From: Gyromitra esculenta
Lineage: Eukaryota > Ascomycota > Pezizomycetes > Pezizales > Discinaceae
Assembly (NCBI GenBank): GCA_038503075.1
Contig: JBCAML010000020.1
Location: 372,001-436,000 of the forward strand
Direction: 5' to 3'
Length of the DNA stretch: 64,000 nt
Part shown: positions 1 through 13,689 of the stretch, in pieces
How positions within the stretch are numbered: position 1 is the stretch's first letter
How the letters are laid out: the number at the start of each line of letters is the position of its first letter
Notes under the pieces: model-generated
What the model was told of the DNA's origin: nothing
What the model saw: the letters and a program-made list of their open reading frames with translations, nothing else
The model's database searches: none
Translations under genes and position numbers: made by a program

Positions 1-3000
1 CCACTTGAACTTCCACAATAATATAGCTACTGCAGCATCCTGCAGAACGACGAAATTTTGTACTTTAGATCTTCTTCAGGAAGAGTATCTAGTTCGCCCC
101 GGCTCTGTAACTGAATGGGATAATGCTTCGAGACCTTCGCCGCTATCGAACTCATCTCCAACTCATATAAAGCTTGGAAATCTAGTATCTGTACAAATCG
201 ATGAGAGACGATAGTGATTTAAGTTTTATCAGGTTAAATTTACCTCGTCAAATAATTCATTTATATTAGACTTTAGCTATTATCTAATCAATCTTTAGCA
301 AATATACCCAACATCCGCACACGATATTTCACTAGGAAAAACGCCCGTAATTGAGAGGTGTGCTAAAATTGCGTTAGCCATGACTCTCGTAGATCCAATT
401 GTTTGCTTCTCACGGTTTCGCGCAATAGTTTGTCCAAAGGTTAGAAATATTTACTGTAGGATGCGCCGTAGCACTCTAAAATGATATTCTAGTCTAGAAG
501 CTAGTTTTCGTGTAGTTACTGAATAGAATCCGATTTCTATGTTGATGCTGAAAAGCGTCTGTGAATATAGATTGATGCATTTCTGACACGTTTATGACGC
601 CTACGGTCTGCGTTAATTAGTATCCTTTTTGCTCTACTCTTTTTCACGAGTATGCTGAAAATTCCCACGATACGGGAGATTTGGAATAATAGTCGCTGAG
701 CGACATTTTTTCTCATTACAATGTTTCACGCACCTAAGGAAAGCCCCATCCGAATGGATTAAATGCAAATCGACGGTCATTGTGGAGATACTGCAACGAT
801 TGGCTTCAATCTTGGCGTTTTAACGGGGTAGGTAGTTCGCCTAAAGGAATAACCAGAAGCTGCTAAAAAGCAGGAACTAGGCCTCGAGGAAAGTTCAGGC
901 TGGTAATGCAACCTTGCAGAGTTGGTGGGAGATGCTAGTAAATAAAATAGGTTTCGTGAAGATTTGAAATGTCTTCGATAGGCCGATGATTCTAGAAATC
1001 TCTACGTTAGCTAATCCGGTTCTGAAGCTACAGTAATTTTTTTTCTCAATTTTTTTCGCGGTGGCCGTATGACCGTATCAGCTTAAGAATACGGGTAGTG
1101 TTGTAGTATCTTTTCTGATGGCTTACTGCTAAGGCTGCCGCGATTTTGATACAAGGCGACTCCGTAATACCCGCGTACATAAGTCCTGCCTCAATTGTCA
1201 GTCACTCATGAAATTTAAGAACACTTTCTTTACTAAACACGTCTCTAGCGTCTAATGCCTCTTATATGCTAATCCTACCTCCGATTAGATATCAATGGAT
1301 CTATTCGGGCATCTGCCGTCAAACTGAAAATGCGAAGGTGGTAATCGTGGTTCCTAGAGATGAAATCGGTGACATTAGATCGAGAAGTAATGTATTGTAT
1401 ACCATGCGATTCTAGAAAAGGGATTGAATGTCTTCATGCAACTATATCCTTGCCTCCATAGTAAACGTCCTTCTTTTAGGTTGTGGTTGGCTGATTAAGA
1501 CGAAGTACGCGAATAGATATCTTGGTTTCCTATGTTTCAAAACTATAATGTCATCTTTATATGTCATGTGTCTAGTTAAGAGATGGAACATAGCTTGAAT
1601 AAGTGTTAGAGCGTATTATTAGCCCTATCGAATAACTCTCAAATTCAACCTCGTATCGAATGACTAGTGACCCAGATGAGGATTTTAGATTCCTCGGTTG
1701 TATCCAGAGCTCTAAATGATATATCTGGGTATCTCTCTGCCCTAACGGTTGCTCTAGTTAACACTATCTGTCATGTTATCAAAGCGAGTTGGTTTCTTAT
1801 TGGATGATAGAGCGTGCGATTTTCGGGATGCCAACTTCTTCCCAGAAAACGCATTCCCTCCTTGCTTTCGAGATCTATGACTATTAACATGGGTCAAATG
1901 GGGCTAGGGATAGGAAGCTCCTAGTTGAACAACCTAGTCGTAATGACTCCGTAAAAATATCTTTAGGAATAACTGGTAGTCCATGTTGTCGCAGTGCCTA
2001 GATGCCCAAAGACTGCACCGGGAACACCAGGGAACACATGTTACCCTTGCTGTCTTACATCCCTCATATATGTCTCCTACCCTTCAGAGGACCTATAGAT
2101 GCAGTGGACAGCGATGATGCAAGATTAAATGGCCTCTCCGGTAGATGTAAACGAACCTAAGCACACACTGTTAGTTACCTATAAGCCTAATAGTTCTCCC
2201 AGTTCCGATCGCTCCATCGATAGTCCCTCTGGTAGAATGACATTAAGGGATAGAGCCTCTGTAATCGAGGCAGTATGCCGTATAGCTCTATACAGCACTA
2301 TGGTAAAGAGGTGAATGCCGATAATGGATTCTGGAATAGTGGTGTTTGTTGGAGAAGAGAGATAAGTGTGGGTGCGGGGCATAGTATACAGGCGGCTTTC
2401 GTTTGTCGAATGTCGTATGGAACGATCTATCTGCGTATCGGTCGGTAGAAATTTGTCTCCGTATTTGGACACCCGCACGATCACGGCCGCAGCTTTTAGT
2501 GCGTGTGGGCATTTCGTGTGCGAACCTCCATGTACATATCCCGTGCGAATAGTTCCTAGCTCAGGATCAGTATCTTTTCAATAATTTCCTCCGCATAACC
2601 ATGATAACTCATTATACGAAATGGAAAACTAGAAGACCACTGTTAACACTACCACTCGCGATTTGATTAAATACTTATGCGTCTCCATGACGGGAGCCAT
2701 ATCCTTTAGCCAGGATATATAATGACTCGTGGTGTAGAACTCTTGACAGCCTATCTCAATCAAATTTTAACGCTTCCTGTTACTCCATGACTCATATTTC
2801 GTTTACTCCGTATAGATTTCTCTGGACGGCTGAATGCGCTTTTGGTCTATGGTCTCGCCATCTCTTGATGTCCTAACCGTTCGGCCAGGAGAAGTCCACC
2901 CTTTGTCTCTTTTATTCATGTGTTCTACCTTTCCAGTATCCACTCCACAAATGTTCATCGTGCCCGCGACCTCCCTGAAAGAAACTTCTCCTAGCTTATT

Positions 3001-3973
3001 TCTAGATCTATCTCTTCGTCCGAGCCTATTACATATGTTCTTTGTTAACAGGTCCGCCATTCTCATCCTCAGATCTCACCACAAAGGGCCCTTCTCCAGT
3101 TAGGCTATTCCATCGTGAACCATTTGAATTTCCGGATCTGCGTCCAAAGTAGACGGTAGAGTACTATCAACTGACGGATAGAAATGAACTTGCAAAAACC
3201 TATCATCCACCAGAAAACGAGTAGATGCGAACGATTGTAGCCGCATCTAAACGGTGTTGAATACCATTAGCATCTGAATTTTGGACTTGGAGGGGAGATA
3301 AATTGATACTGCTTAATCGATTGATATGAATAAATTGTGTAGCTGGAGTTGTAATAGAGGAAAGCTCGATGAGTAAATGAGAATGAGCTCGTTGTTCTAT
3401 GTACGCGCGAAAGCGAAGTTGCTGTTGAGTAGATTCTAGAGGTCTGAATGGGTTAGCGGTTCTATTAAAAGGATAATGGGACGAATAAGCCTTATGATTT
3501 TGTTTGGAGTTTTAATATCAGTTGACCAAAATATGAGTATTGAATTTTGTTGATGGTTGTTGGTGGTATTGGTGGGGCGGGTGGAGGATGAGGTTGTTTG
3601 CACAACATAATTTAAAATCATGTTACATCACTCGGTCTTGGCACTCCACCACAGAAACAAACACATCCAACCAGCAAACATCCAACAGACCGTCGATATA
3701 TAACTCCCCAAACCCTACCCCAAACACAAAAGCTCACTAGCAAATGGTATATTAACCACGATTACAGCCAGTATAAAACTGCTACCTAATGTATACTACT
3801 ACCCAACAAGCCTAAGCCGCTAATCAACAGTCTACCACATGTTCGTACAAAAATACATAAATCCGTCGTGTACCCCCCTAATCAACACAAGCTTACCCAG
3901 AGTCAATAGTTTGAGAAAAGAAAAGATCGCGCACAGCGCGTCGACTATCCATACAACCCCCACACCCAGCCTT
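1..3973. other. Intergenic, no supported gene
   Basis: Open frames on both strands are at most about 100 codons and show no recognisable domain. The longest minus-strand frame (2803-3066) has no introns, start context or motif that convinces me. The last 400 bases, next to the Rmt2-like gene, become C-rich on the plus strand and probably include its 3' untranslated and downstream region. No RNA gene or repeat was recognised. Confidence 0.5.
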
Positions 3974-5286
3974 CTACCCTAAGAACTGGCAAACCGGCAA
4001 TTTATACTCCCCCAACACCCAATACCTCCTTCTAACCCCTTCCCACACCTTCCCACCTTCCTTCATATCTTCCAGTCCCTCTTCCTCCTCCTCTACGTCC
4101 CGTCCTTTCAGCGGCACAATTTCCCATTTCGTATCCAGGCCCGCTTCAAACAGGTCCATCTCAACCACGCGTGTATACACGTCATACGAGATACGACGAT
4201 CCGCGCCAAGCCCATGGAAGAAACTGAATCTACTCCCACCACCAACTGAGGAGTCTGAAGGCCCTAGTAGCGCAATCACGTATTCTGAGAAGAAGAAGCG
4301 GAGGGCTGTGTACGGTTCTGCAAAGGTGTCGAAATAGATTGCGTCAAACACAAGATTTCGTTCCACGAGCGTTGGTAAGACCTACAACCCGATGAGCCAC
4401 TCTACATCCGCTCATTCCAACAATACTTTTCAGGGGGGAGGGGGGGGTGTACATCCTGCCATCTACCTTCCAATATTTCCACACCCGGTTTCTTATCCCA
4501 GCCCTGCTCCTTCATCCGCTTCAGCACGTCTGGGTGGGGCTCAACAATGACATGATGCGCCGGTTTCCGAGACTGGAAGAATGTATCCACAATCCCCATT
4601 CCGAAACCAATATTCAACACCGTCTTCCCCTCATGTTTACCTGGCAGCAGCACCTCAACGGTACGCTCCATAATGCCGCGCTCCCACTCCATCATAACCC
4701 CATTACTGTCACCATCGAGTAGTTTATCATCATGATATGTCAGAGCCGACGCGAGGTAATCCGCCGAATTAACATCCTTCTCAGGCTCCTCGTCAACCGA
4801 GGTAGCGTCTGTCAGCGGCGCACTCTCCGTTTCTGCAACCTCTGCAGTGTCGAGTTCAAGATCCATACTCTCCTCTTCGCCGCCGCTAAGCTCTTCATAC
4901 GCGTCTAAGCGCGAGATTAGCATTTCGGCGCGGACACCAGCTTCAACCATGATCTCGTAGAGGCTGGTGAGACCCAGACGGTCGGCTACGCAGCCGGGGG
5001 TTTCGCCGCTGGCGTCGAGGTCGTTCCATATTGCGCCGTTCTGGAGCAGGAGTTTTACGGTTTCTTCGGCTGCTTTTAGTTCTTTTTTTGTATCTGAGGG
5101 GGTGCAGGAAGCGATTGCGACGTGGAGCGCGGTTTGTTGGGTTTCGGGGTCGAGGACGTTGGCGGAGGTGGTTTTGAGGAGGGATTCAAGGACGGGGATG
5201 TTATGGTCCGTTGCGGCGAGAAGGAGCATGGTGCTCGAGGGATCGGTGGGGAGGGGGGTGCTGATCGTGTTGGAGATTGTTGCCAT
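3974..5286 (-). CDS. rmt2: Protein arginine N-methyltransferase 2 (Rmt2-like, type IV)
   Basis: Two exons, 5286-4453 and 4381-3974, separated by a 71-base intron (GTACAC..TTGTAG, phase 0), give 413 residues; yeast Rmt2 is about the same length. Residues 18-130 form an ankyrin-like N-terminus (TALHVAIAS at 52-60), followed by an acidic linker at 135-172. The S-adenosylmethionine-binding methyltransferase core has motif I VLNIGFGMG at 223-231, the post-I acidic residue in VEPHPDVL, and AIYFDTFAE at about 292-300. The splice restores the family motif GRWQDVLPTLVE. Family knowledge: Rmt2 monomethylates the delta nitrogen of an arginine in ribosomal protein L12, in cytosol and nucleus. Reading through without the splice stops shortly after the donor, which supports the intron. 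It is transcribed leftward and stands alone. The ATG at 5286 is the first in frame and gives the family's expected N-terminus. Confidence 0.95.
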
Positions 5287-6705
5287 TTTAGTGGGGTTTG
5301 GGGGGATTTGGGGAAGGGATTGGCAGAGATGTGTGGGTTTGGTGTTGGAGGGGTGGAAGTGGGGCTGGAGGGCGTTACCCGGTCGAGAGGGCCGGGTAAC
5401 TGTCGAGTCATGGTGGGTGATGGGGCCTGGGTTTTCGTTTGTTTATATCTCTATTCGTCTGGTGCTAGTTGGGTTGAGTATATAAGCACATGTAGGATTA
5501 ACTTCTGCTTGGGTGCTACAGCGGTGATAACAGTATGACGAGGGAATGGTGGACAGCTCATCCAACTATACCTGGAGCGACTGTGTAGCACCATATTGCA
5601 GCAAAACCCATTACACCAAACACCAATTTATAAAACTCTATACTCTAAAGCCCCTTTCAAATTTCTAAATACCTATATGAAAGAGATATATACAGTTTCA
5701 CTATATAATTGGGTCGGAACAAGCTTCCACCAGCGAACCTATTTGAGGATATGACGTGCGGACCAAGTGCCGTCATTGGTTAAGCTGGCTTGGGTCTCGT
5801 TTTATTACTCGTGTTTTTCTGTGACTTCGGTTGTGCTGAGGCGTGGTAGATGGTAGTGCAAGCCGGTGGGTACAGAGTAGTACACGTACTCGGCCCACGA
5901 CTGAATAATAATTGGGGGTGAGGATGTTCACTTCCGTCAGCTATTTTATGCGGCACTGGATCCCTTCATATGGCTCAGGATCCACAAACCCTAAGTAGAA
6001 CTACAACACGCGCAGCAAACACGAAGTCCAAAACACTAACTCGATGTAATGCTACGGCATCAAGATGTAGCCATACCCACAACCAAGGTTTCCTCTACTC
6101 ACAGGTTTGCATCTCATCGCTACTGCACCATGGACTATCACTCGATTTTTACGCCCTGCAGATCACAGGCACTTATTTACACTGCACCGTTTGGGATCCT
6201 GCTCAACGATCTACTATAGTCTTAGTTCAAGATATATCATATTCACCTTAGATGAATAGAACTCAGTGTCAAGAACCAAATATACTTCACATCACTCCAC
6301 CCACCTTCAACATCCCACCCCCAAACCCTGCGAGCAACACTCCCACAACAACTCCACATCCACACTCACATCGAGCAAAGACTCTTAGAAGCACGTACGT
6401 ATCAATTGACATATACCGCCCCTTAGACCGCTAGCCCCCCCCAAGTCCCCTCCCTCTCTTCACTAAACAAACGCAAAAATCAAACCCCAACTTTTCCACA
6501 TAAAACCCACCCACCTCACCCCACGCGTACCATACCACCGCTCATGCTAACCCCCCCCCCCCAAATGATACCATAAAAGAGAAAAAAAGAAAACAAAAAA
6601 AAAGATTACCTTTCTAACCGATAAACGCCCCACGAGCCCCTATCCCGGTATAGATCAGCCAATGAATTTTTAATTTTTTTTCCTTCAGCCTTTTTTTTAA
6701 ATTTC
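5287..6705. other. Intergenic between Rmt2-like and LSM12-like genes
   Basis: The left part holds the 5' region of the Rmt2-like gene. The right part (about 6430-6700) is rich in C runs and A runs, including an 11-base C tract near 6550 and A-rich stretches near 6575-6603, and is downstream of the LSM12-like stop. No convincing coding frame or RNA gene is visible. Confidence 0.5.
5478..5485 (-). promoter_or_regulatory. Possible TATA box of the Rmt2-like gene
   Basis: A TATATA core lies about 195 bases upstream of the Rmt2-like start codon, in otherwise mixed sequence. The core is self-complementary, so the strand is assigned only from the neighbouring gene. No transcript start can be seen. 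Confidence 0.3.
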
Positions 6706-7512
6706 CTAGCCACCTTTTCGTTCGGTCGAGATGGGGGTAGCGGATCTTTTTGCGGTCTCGAGTTTTCTTCGTTCGCCCTCGAGCTGGTTGGTGTGTGTCA
6801 GCGGCGCACCAAGGAGGAGGGGAGGTGAGACATACAACTTTCTTAACTCTATTAAGCGCCGGTTTATCCTGCGAGCGAACACGTTCCGGAGTATACGGAT
6901 CATCAATAATGACGTTCCCCAGGACAACGATCTGTTTTTCGTGCCATCGACAAGGCATTCTAAACCAGTCAGCACCCTCCCCCCTCCCTCCAGATAGCCT
7001 CGGTGGGGGAATACCTACAATCTGGCCAAGGCATCGAAAATCTCCTGCCCTTCTCTACTAACGCCCACGCCTTTACTAGCGACTCTTTCGGATTCGCCCC
7101 GTCCTACGTCCTTCTCGCGCGCCTGTAGCGTGGCTAAGCTCACGGGAGCGATCTTGGGCTCAGCGTTGGTGAAGGGCTGGCCGGCGCGTTTTGGCGCGTT
7201 GCCGAGGACGGTGACTTCCTTCAGGAAGCTGACCTTGAGGATGCGGTAGTCGGGGTTCGGGAGGGCGGGCTGCATGAGCGCAAGAGTGGACGTGAGGGGG
7301 TCGTAGGAGAAGATTATGCCCTCGTAGGTATCGTCGATGATGGTTAGAACGCGGACACTGTGTAATGTTAGCGTTGAAAACGCAAAGGGGGGGGAGGGAG
7401 GGTACCGGAGCCCGACGACCCAGTCGAGGGAAGCGAGGTTTCCGGAGGGCCCGCCGCTGTAGGTTGGGTTGGCGGGGGTGCCGCCGCCGGAGGATTGACG
7501 GCGGTTATCCAT
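6706..7512 (-). CDS. lsm12: LSM12-like protein (LSm domain plus anticodon-binding-like domain)
   Basis: Four exons: 7512-7406, 7357-7019, 6959-6836 and 6783-6706, giving 215 residues. The introns are 48, 59 and 52 bases, all GT-AG, with branch sites GCTAAC (first) and GCTGAC (second). The splices give GLRVRVLTIIDDTYEG at the first junction, an ARL-MPCRWHEKQ join at the second and VKKV-LEGERRKLE at the third, all matching the LSM12 family. An LSm fold spans residues 28-90; the C-terminal AD domain includes EGQEIFDALARL and WHEKQIVVLGNVIIDDPY. Family members act in RNA metabolism; yeast Lsm12 partners with Pbp1 and ribosomes. The start at 7512 (context TTCCATGG) is preferred. An in-frame ATG at 7581 would add 23 low-complexity residues and cannot be excluded. 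Confidence 0.93.
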
Positions 7513-10500
7513 GGAACTGGAGAAAAGATGGGGGGAGAAAAGCGGCTTCCCCGGGGTGGAGGAAGGGGTGGGCGGTGGCACGCGCGGAGAAACACGAGGC
7601 CGCGGGTCGCGACGGGGATGGTGGGGCTCCGGGGCGGGGGGATTGCAGGTGGGGAGCTTCCTGCGGTGCGGCGTGTCGGGGGAGGGTGTGGGAGGGCGTG
7701 GGGGAGGGATGGTGGGCGGTCGTCAAGGCTGGTTGACAGGCGGATCGGCGAAACAAACAGGGGAGCGATGGAGGGGAGTTGGTTACCGGGTTAGTTACTG
7801 CGTGTCGTCCAGATTGGTTTAATTGCACCAGACTGGCTTAATTGGGAGTCTGCAATTAGAGAGAGAGCGGCGTGAACAGCAGAGAAGAGAAGAGAAGAGA
7901 ATAAATAGGAGAGTAAATCAAATAAATCTCACAGAAGAAGCACAGAGTTTACTCTCCTGCAATACTCCAGGTAATATTCCCAACGTACGCAGCCAGGCTC
8001 CCCTACTGCTGGGCCCGAGACCGTCACGAAACTGTCTCCGTTCGCCGGATTTCTCTTCCATTTAAAATCCATCCATCAGCTTCTTCCCCTGCTTTTGCTT
8101 CTGCTCCTTCTCCTGCAATATCTCTTTCTTTCTCCGCCTCGACACGCCAACTCACATTCTCGGCTAGCTGCGTACGTTACATCCTGATGCAGCATTCAGC
8201 TCAGCGTCAGGCATCCGTCCATCCATCCATCCATCCATCCCATACCTGACAGTGCATTCTACCACTGTCTCCAATCAACCATCTCCATTCCACAATCCCC
8301 CTTCATTTCTATTCAAACTGTGCCAAGAGACTCACTTCACAGATAGTTCCACTTCGCGAGACATTACTGGCACTGAGCACTATTCACAACTGAAATAGAA
8401 CGTAGTTATTGTCACTACAGTATCAATGCTACCGTTCAGTCGTCCCGTTTCCACTCGCAGAACTAAGTCGTCATATATTCCTAATGACAACACTAAACAG
8501 GCCAATATCATTGACTAACTTCCCACCAAACAAACAGCATCTCACAACGTCGTTTTCGGTAATTACTCTCCGCTGGTATAACCCCCCTCGCTCCTTCTGA
8601 TAATGTTTCTTCTCTACATGCTGCCTAAGCTTATATCCACTTTATAGGAGATCCATACTTTATATTTAAACAAAACTACAAGCCATTGCTATGCACATTC
8701 GAATATCGAAAACTCAAAGCCCCCATTAACGCCGTCTACCAAAACCAGTACTATAACCACCGATACAACTTCAATCCTAGCTACGATCACTCACAAGTAT
8801 CGTTCGATATCACTTTTTACATTCGCTGAGACACAAAGCTGCAACAGTGGCAGAGAAGAGAGCAGTATACCACCCACTGACATCGACCTATCCGTTGGAT
8901 AAACTACCAATCAATCCCATCCTTTTCATTTGCTTCAATCTAACTTGCATCAAGATACAGCACAAATACTTAATGTCCCTCAAATAAAGCGAAAACGGTA
9001 CGGTACGCCATCCGTATCTAAACACCTATTATACTTAGAGGGTAGCGGCATTAACTACACTACAGCCGATTTAACCATTCAAAACCAACCCCAGAACGTC
9101 GTCTTCCGAATTGGGACATGCAAATAAAGGGTATGCTTCCCCCACCCCATCTCGTTCCTGGTCTATCTAAGGTTTAACGCACAGCACTACTAAATATTTG
9201 CCATCGATGGCTAAAATTTAAAGGACGTCCCAACAGTAATCAATGCAATACAGCACACCTTAAAGCTGCATTAGGAAACATCAACAATACGAAAGAAATG
9301 ATATACTTTGAGCCAGAGTTATACGACCGCAGAGCCTTCTGCCCTCTACAAGACGATATGATACTAGTCACAACTAGAATTGTCATCTAAAATATGCATT
9401 TGGCATATTCAGCGGCTTCGGTACTTGGTACTCAGATAACAACTAACCAGCTGATTAGTACATTTGGAAAAGCAAGTACCAAAGGCGCCATTACAAATAT
9501 AGATTCATCGCTCATTAATACTTAATGTCTGAGCTAATCACTGTTGGTTTGCTAGGTGATGTGCTGGGGATTTCAGTCTTTCGCAGCACAGCATTAAGAG
9601 GAAGCCAATGCGTTTAATGTAAGATACTGATACGGTTAAGGGGTGGTAGCCCCGGGATATTCTTGCATACCCCGCACCCGGTTGAAGCTAGCTGACATAT
9701 ACAACTTCATCTCCAATTACGTGCAGCATATAAACAATTCTAGTACAATGGGTACATATTATTCGTTACCAAACACTGAAACAGCGAATACTCAAACACA
9801 ACTTCAACACCCTCGCAACAGCTCTATTATACAGAAACTGGTTTTATCGACACTGATTATTAAGCACAGATAGTCCAGGGACACCGTATACCTATACCTC
9901 GGGTCCTATTCCACAGTTTGGCAATACCAAGCCTAGTCATTTAATAACAAGAGAAAATCCACTAATGAAGAAGATTGGTTCATAGACTACACTTTATCGC
10001 TGGAAATATGTCCTTCTGACATGGACTAAGAACCTCCATCCGGGGCACAGCCGAGGAATTATAAGCTTAGTATTTAAAGGAATCTCAGGGGAGGGAAGGA
10101 TATTCAAAAGTCGGGAAGCGGATAGACACTCAAAAGCGTTGATGTAGCGTCCCTGTTCTGACGACTAATACGTAATTGAGGCATTGGTTTGTTGAGATGC
10201 TCACTGAGCGTTGTATCCGTTATGCGATGTTTTCGTACCTTGTATTGATTCCTAGCTACTTTGTGGCTCGTAGCTGATTGGTATTTAGGTTCCTGGCTAA
10301 GCTGTGATCTAGTGGTATCGGTCAAGCCAATGAAGGCGATGCTCATTGGCGAGTATCGGCTGCTAGGGTCTATGTGATTCATCTATACTTTCCACTCATT
10401 TATTCTAGTTCTTTGAGGATCCAACCACCCTTAAACGCTAAGAAAAGGTTCAGAGATTACCTGGACGCTGAAGAGGTGTATGCGAAATACTCCACCAATC

Positions 10501-13334
10501 ACTACTTACTGGCGAACAACTTTACTGAGAGAATATGTTCAACAAAACATTTTTGTTTTGTCTTTCACCGCGCTTCATATCTCCCTTAGCATTCTCATCC
10601 TATTCTTATTTGTAGCTAATCCAGAATCCCTACAGGTTGCGCCAATCCATTCTTCACCCCCTGATAAACTCTCAGTTTGTTTGGAATTCATTCAGAAATC
10701 GGTGACAACATATTGGAATCGAAACTACTCTTTCACGATCACGATCACATTACAAAAAACATTAGAACACCATATTAAGTCAAAAATGGCGCCAATCTCA
10801 TCTTTTCGGATCAAGACACTCCATCAATTAATTTATCTACTGCTTTCAGCCATTATTTTAAAGTAGGGTCTTTCTTATACAGTTTATCTCTCCATAGAAT
10901 CTCCATATTATACACTGTTTCATACTCCTCTCGCCGCTATTTCAACATCACAATTTTTCTCCTAAGCCACTAGACCTGTTTTAATAATATCGCCGCCTAC
11001 GGTAGATATCGCAATGTTTACTCGAGCGAGTCATCTTCCACAAAAGGAGCAATAATGGTTATTCGATCACTACCGCTACTTGTTTGGGTATCTGGTTCTG
11101 TTATTATCTTATTTGCCTTGAGCTATAAGTAGCAACAGCACCTTTGTGATACGAACTATACCTTAGAGCTCTGACACTTATATTAAGGCTACCTCAGCAG
11201 TTAACTCCCTAAAAGGGTTATGGTAACCCTCTCTTTCAAGTTTCTCGGCAAGAGCAAACACCATCATATCTGTGGGACACAGTCTCACTGCGCTGGTGTA
11301 ATAGCTATTTTTGGTCCTTATTACCAATCGTTTTGCGTAGTCATATTCAGTTATTTCCAAATTCAAATTAGTCGTCATTTCGTGTTGTCCTTGTCTATGA
11401 ACACAAAGATGGAGCAATGAACAAAATTAATAAATTTGGGCCTTGCTATAGCCATCCCCGTACATGTAGTTGATACCTTCTAGTGATTCAATAATGTCAA
11501 TTGCTGTCTCTATATACTCTTACACGAGAGTTACTCCATTAGCCGAGTAAATCCAGAAACCAATCCTTGTAATGGGTGCGTTGAGGTTGTAGTCTAGGCC
11601 ACCACTACCAATACGACAGAAAATCCCTCCACGCCTATTAACACACGTAAGCAGACTACACACGCTAGATAGCGAGTTCCTAGCCTTTTACACTAATAAT
11701 CTCAACTCCAATCATTAGAATTCCTAAATCAACCACTGCCGGCAGAGAATACACTCTCCGTGAGCTGAGCAGTTGATTTCAACGTCGAACGATACAGCTG
11801 CATGTCCACCAACCACTACCCCATAACCAGCAGAAGTTAATATCGACACCGTAGAAACACAGACTGAAATCGAGTTCCCATAGCGCTAACGATGTCACGC
11901 TGTAGGTATTCGCCAACGCGTCTTGCCTATGTGCCTATATTACATCCGAGTGATATTTCGTGGTCAAGACCCGTAAACCCTCCTCCTCCTCTCTAAACCC
12001 CCCATCCCCCCCTTTCCCCTATAGCTAATGAGTGATGTGGAAGTGTAGAGGCAGGTTGTATCGCTAATGTGGAATAAATAGAAATAAGAGCTGCCCGTGC
12101 ACGTGAGGGACAGTTTTAGACGAGTATCATTACGCCCGAACCAACCACTCCTAGCGAGTAGAGGTCTCAACGGGAAACGCACCACGAGCCACACACCCTT
12201 TCTACATAAATGATGATTTCATGTACACTTCTCAAAAAAGCTGCTCTAAAGCGGCAGTTTGGTATTTTTCAAGAGTAAGAAAGGACATAAAAGGTATACA
12301 TAATTTAGCTCCGACCAACGCGTACGTACTTCCACGATATCCTGAACGGGCCTTGCAAAAAAAAAAAAAAAAAGGGAATAACTACCTACCGCAATCGAGG
12401 AAACTACTTAGAGGTGGGGGAAAGGGGGGAGATTTAAATACTTTACACGAGCCCTAGCCTTGATTCTCGGATGGAAACCGTTGTACTGCGTGGAAAAGGA
12501 GGGGGCAACATTTGGCAAATGCCAAACCTACATGTATTGTGGTAGGTCGTAGATCTAGATGGTATTATTTCGCTAACGTGAGGGTAGGTCGGAATATATA
12601 TATATAGAAATTAGTGTCCGGCGGAATGGAGACAGGTGAACTTCGGGTAAAATTTTGGGGCACGATTAAGGTGAAAGCAATTCCCCCCCCTATAAAAAAC
12701 AAAAACCGAAAGGCTGTGTAGTAAGAAGGATAAGATTATACCCTAGTCTCGTGCCAAGACTTTTAGTCAGCACAAGACGCTCTACGGTTCTAATGGCTTG
12801 GCGAGGCAAACTACAGAAACTAGCTTAGCCTAATTGGGATATTTCGAGATAAGCACAGAATAATTCTCAGTCTTTGAAATGTCCAGTAGACTCGGCATAT
12901 TCGATCGGGATATCTACTATCATTCAAGAGTAGGTCTGAACGCGCGATACATCGAGCCTTACATGTATCTCAGCGCCAGTAACAAAAATTACGTGTACTT
13001 TCGAAGGATTTAAAAGTACATGTACTGTTGTATTTGGCAAAAAGATCTAATCGGATGATGCTAACTACGCTGAAACTGTAGAGTGCTGGAAGTAGCCCTG
13101 ACCCTGAATTTCCAACTGTCAGCTAGCCTGCTCCCGCCGCTCTACTTTAATGCCATGTTAGACACTTGTCAAAATACAATGTGTCAGGCGCATTGCCTGG
13201 TCTGCCACCGGTTACCCTGTCGAGTTACGAAAGACACAAAGACCCAACAACTACTTGACGCCAAGCCTTGGATGGGGTACCCGCGAGACTTTGCGCCAAT
13301 GGTTCTGCGCGCAGACCTTATTCTGGGTGGTAGA
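7513..13334. other. Long intergenic stretch, no supported gene
   Basis: Near the LSM12-like gene there is a G-rich plus-strand block (7380-7780) and a GA-rich block (about 7857-7910) that, read on the minus strand, look like pyrimidine-rich promoter sequence. A (TCCA)n run occurs at about 8215-8240 and an 18-base A run at 12357-12374. Reading frames elsewhere are short (at most 128 codons) and unrecognised; the longest, 10480-10866 plus, has no domain. No transfer RNA or other RNA gene was found. Confidence 0.5.
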
Positions 13335-13463
13335 GTACTCGTGATCCAGGGTAAAAACCTGAAAACATGGGTGGTGAATTTGTATGGTGAAATATCCGTG
13401 CACCACTCCATAGCATACAAAGCCACTCGATGTTTTCAGGTTCTTACCCTGGATCACGAGTAC
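13335..13463. mobile_element. Foldback MITE-like element, copy 1
   Basis: A near-complete palindrome of about 129 bases. It starts GTACTCGTGATCCAGG and ends with the reverse complement (GGATCACGAGTAC). The arms contain AACCTGAAAACAT and an imperfect ACAAAGCCAC/GGTGAATTTG region around a short centre. It has the same ends and centre as the copy at 15408-15540 but lies in the opposite orientation. TA at both extremities suggests a TA target duplication as in Tc1/mariner-type MITEs. No transposase is encoded. The open frame that crosses it (13083-13544) is a by-product of the palindrome. Confidence 0.8.
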
Positions 13464-13668
13464 CGTAAAAACTTAGTCATAACGAACTGGCTTGGACTGA
13501 GACAACATGATAGAACGAGTAGCGTAGTTGGTGCGACTGCTTGAGGCTCAGTGCTGGCTAGTAAATAAACAGATATGTTCAACTCAAACCCCGGGTTCTA
13601 ACCATTAAGGCTAGAGGTATTTCTTGTTGTCTCAGTCCAAGCCAGTTCGTTATGACTGAGTTTTTACG
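13464..13668. repeat. Inverted repeat with 44-base arms
   Basis: The left arm at 13464-13507 (CGTAAAAACTTAGTCATAAC ...) is repeated inverted at 13625-13668 with essentially one mismatch; the spacer is 117 bases. It directly abuts the foldback element on its left. It could be a separate non-autonomous element or part of a composite insertion. No coding content. Confidence 0.7.
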
Positions 13669-13689
13669 ATACGTGGTAGAGACTACCTA

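Noticed and set aside
891..910. GAGGAAAGTTCAGGCTGG resembling the RNase P RNA start motif
   Set aside because: No partner P4 strand or other conserved regions nearby, and the motif belongs to bacterial-type RNA rather than fungal nuclear RNase P.
2803..3066. 87-codon minus-strand frame, considered as a copia-like remnant
   Set aside because: No reverse transcriptase, RNase H or integrase motif can be read, and the flanks contain nothing similar.
13083..13544. 153-codon open frame on the plus strand
   Set aside because: It runs straight through the foldback element and the next inverted repeat; the frame is a by-product of palindromic sequence, with no domain.
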